Shown piece by piece: positions 61,116 through 64,000 of a stretch of DNA of 64,000 nucleotides. Source of the DNA: Coturnix japonica (taxonomy: Eukaryota; Chordata; Aves; Galliformes; Phasianidae); NCBI RefSeq assembly GCF_001577835.2, contig NC_029532.1, positions 2,418,001-2,482,000 on the forward strand. Reading direction: 5' to 3'. Position 1 is the first letter of the stretch, and every line of letters starts with the position of its first letter. Position numbers and translations under genes: made by a program. The notes under the pieces were generated by a model that saw nothing but the letters and a program-made list of their open reading frames with translations, had not been told where the DNA came from and did no database searches.

Positions 61116-64000
61116 ATTTATCTCAGCTTAGACCCCACTTTTCCTTAACTCTATTTCTGTGCTTATTTGTTTGGATCATCAGTTAAACTCTTTGGAATCA
61201 GACATGTCAGAAAGGGATGGTTCTGTCCCCATGCTGCATAAGAAAGAGACTCTTAGCTGATGCTCAGAGGTTTGCCTGGATGGCCGTCCTAGAAAGCAGC
61301 TCTGCTACCAGCTCCTGCTCCTGGAAAAAAATCATTACCTTCTCAGTTTAATTTGCTCTCTGTTCAGCAAGCAAACTGTGGGAAAACCAGCCAAGAGTTT
61401 TATTGGCACTTTTAAGTCATAAAAAATAAAATTAAATAATGTATATTTTTTTAAAGTGATTCACCCTTTATACTGATATAGCTCAGCCTAGCCAAACTTT
61501 TAAGTGTACACTTGGCCTTTATCTGGGAAAGCTTTAAAAGTGTAATAACAGAGTGTCAAAATGAAGATGTTGGACAAAAGGTGCACTCCTTGCTTGAAAA
61601 GCACCCAGGTAAGGATTTATTCAGTGGTGACATCCCATCTATCAGAGATGTCGAGGTTTTGTCACAGTTCCCAGTAGAGCAAATTGTCACATAAATCAGG
61701 AAAGGTGGAGCCAGTCAAGATGTGGGATCCAGACGCACTCAATGTAAAACTACAAGTCATGTGTTGCAAAGTTCTGGTTTCTGCACTTCATGTTAATTTA
61801 AAGAGAAAAGAAGACAGTTAATTCTCATTTTGGATAGGAAACCTGCTGAGTGCGTTGAAGTGACTGGAGATTTTTTTCCCCCCTCTTTGGTGTGTGTACA
61901 TGATTTAGTTTTGTCACGCTTGGCCTTTGGGATTTATACCAATAAATCCCTATGCACTCTGTGGAAAAACATAACCCTGGAAGCCTGAAGACACATTTTG
62001 CTGGCCTCCCAGATGGTACATGAGCAGCCCTGCTGGGTGGATGGCATCTTTCACAGCATGCAGCCACAGCCCTAAGAGAGTCTTACTAGGAAGGATGCTA
62101 ATTCCTGTGACTGTTTACTTTTTGTTTTTAAGCAACATTTTGTATGTGTGTGTGTATGTGTGCGTGTGTTCGGTGTTTTTCTTAACCCCTAGAGAAGGGT
62201 CTGCTTACAGCTAATGGACTGCTAAAAGTCTTCACCTCCAGCCAGAGAAAAGAGCATTAGAGATGTGCAAAAGGCTTGGAATCAGAGTGCCCAGGGAACC
62301 TGGGGCTGCAATTCCAGGTGCTTAAAAACCACCCTTAAAGCAAGAAGTTCTTGGCGGTGACCAGGTTGAATCCAGCATGAAAATCTGCTGTTAGTTCAGG
62401 AGCCTTAATGAACACTGGAAACCTGCCTAAAAAGGCTCCTGGTTGGTGAGAGGACCCAGACTTTTAATTGGTGCTTGTTCAAGACCTTTTCACTCTTTGG
62501 GGAGTTCGCTTTGAATGCATATCAGATGCTGAAATTTGGAAGTTTCCTGCAGAACAGAAACTGTCACACTTGCAGATTCAGAACAGCCAAGAGTTTCATC
62601 CAGCCCATTTGTAATCCCTTCATTTAGATGGAATGAAGCGTTTCGTTCTGATAAGGTCAAAGCATGAAAATATGAATATATTAAAATACGTGTCAAAATG
62701 AAGGTAATCAAAATGAGAGCTGGAGCAAACACTATTGAAATAATTCACTCTGATTTTTTTCTTTTCCCCCCATGATAAATTTCAGCGCTGTGGACATATC
62801 CTTATGAAATGTTTTCATGGGAAAACTCTATTTTGCTAGTAGATAGCTACCATGACCGAAATAATAAGATTTTGATCAACTCTTGGAAAAATACAGACTT
62901 TGGGAGGGCGATGCTTGAGATCCCCAGTGCTGCCATCAATCACATCCCTGCCTGCAGGCTGGTTGCCTCAGCAAGCCCTGGGAGCACGGCTGCTGCTGCT
63001 GTGACTCACAGGACCCTGGTGACCCTTAGCTGAGGGTTCGTGCTCAGGGCTGCCTGAGAAACTGAGATTTAATCCATAACTTTCCTCCAGTGTCTTCATA
63101 AAGACCTGCTGGCATCCTTAGAGCCGTACTGACAGGGCTGTGCTTGCTGTCCTGTCCCCTGCAGAACAAGACGGTCGTTCAGAAGGAGTGAATGCAATTG
63201 CAAATGAACACCTGGACATTGATCCAAGCTACAATCATATCATATTATTTTAATTGCAGGTCTCTCCTTCCCTGCTGCATAGCAGTTAATCCTTCTCCAT
63301 TGAGTCTTCTCCCTTACTCTGTGCAAAATACAAACACTGCATCCTCATCCCATGCTCCCTGGCCCCAGCCCCCCAGCACCACCAGTGCTTCTCTTCCAGT
63401 ACAGTCTTCCAACAAAAAGGGGATCTGCAAAACTTGGCTCATAAAGGGAAAGAGACGGGGTTTGACTCATGAAGGGAAGGCAATGGTGGAAAGGTGAAAC
63501 AAGTGGATGCCCCCTCCCCGAAAAATAAAGAAATATGGGCAGAAAATGAAAGAGATTTAAAGCAGCTATCAATCGGTGGCTGTTCCAGCTTTAAGAGCTG
63601 TTGAAACAACATAATAAAAGGCAATAAATGGGGGATTTATGGCCTACCTGCTGGAAATAGCTTGCTGCATCTACTGCGTGGGGAGAGTGCAGTGTAGTGG
63701 GCTGAGTGTAGGGTGCTGGGGTGAACATGGGGCCGGGTGAGCAACCACAGCTGTGCCTCCAGTTCCCCCACCTGCTCTCTGAACCCCACATCAATAGGCT
63801 GGGTACTTTGTGCTTTAAAGGCACTGCTTTGTTCAGTTTGAGTTGTTAAACCCCAGACAACCCCCTGCAATCAATGGCAGTAGGCTGGAATTTTAAGGGC
63901 CAGGTATTTACCACTGGAGTTGGATGCTCCAGCTAAATCATGATGGCAGGGAAGTTGAAGACATACAGTAGTGCCTACAGCAGCATCTAGAAAGGCTCAT
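61116..64000. other. Intergenic, nothing recognised
   Basis: AT-rich near 61.4 kb and 62.6-62.8 kb. Apart from the TG microsatellite, no gene or repeat that I can support. Confidence 0.6.
62141..62169 (+). repeat. (TG)n microsatellite
   Basis: tgtatgtgtgtgtgtatgtg followed by tgcgtgtgt: an imperfect TG dinucleotide run. Confidence 0.95.

Noticed and set aside
61512-61694. 60-codon frame with ECQNEDVGQKVHSLLEKHPG before a gtaagg donor
   Set aside because: It looks peptide-like and has a good donor, but no acceptor with polypyrimidine tract and no known protein match. Left out for lack of support.

Overview
The window is vertebrate, most likely from a galliform bird (chicken or a close relative). 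The evidence is a three-exon TLR4 gene whose 843-residue product matches my memory of avian TLR4, many chicken-repeat-1 (CR1) LINE fragments of different ages, a few MIR/CORE-SINE-like relics, and low gene density. No bacterial, viral, CRISPR or RNA gene is visible.

Layout: positions 1-30.7 kb contain no gene I can support, only unique-looking DNA, old CR1 pieces (about 5.7, 10.2, 14.6-15.6, 20.6 and 22.5 kb), MIR-like relics and simple repeats. From about 30.7 to 34.4 kb lies the 3' part of an alpha-2,3-sialyltransferase (ST3Gal) gene of the ST3Gal IV/VI-like group. Its last two exons are open and correctly spliced in phase. The exon before them is recognisable only in its 3' half, the exon that should lie between them is not found, an upstream sialylmotif-L exon is at best degenerate, and the otherwise invariant catalytic His of sialylmotif VS reads Tyr. 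I infer a decaying or strongly diverged gene.

TLR4 occupies 38.76-43.25 kb on the plus strand (coding exons 38763-38867, 39803-39969 and 40989-43248), with a 3' UTR ending near an AATAAA at 44219. Just upstream is an exact ETS/IRF composite site and a purine-rich PU.1-type site, which fits a myeloid TATA-less TLR4 promoter. Introns 1 and 2 carry a CR1 tail and two short tandem duplications.

From 44.2 to 64 kb no gene is supported. The region holds more CR1 fragments (44.7, 46.1, 50.0, 55.6 and 60.8 kb), a 240-bp polypyrimidine tract (53.2 kb) and one unexplained exon-like open segment (56.1 kb). TLR4 and the sialyltransferase remnant are on the same strand about 4.8 kb apart, but nothing in the sequence links them in one pathway.
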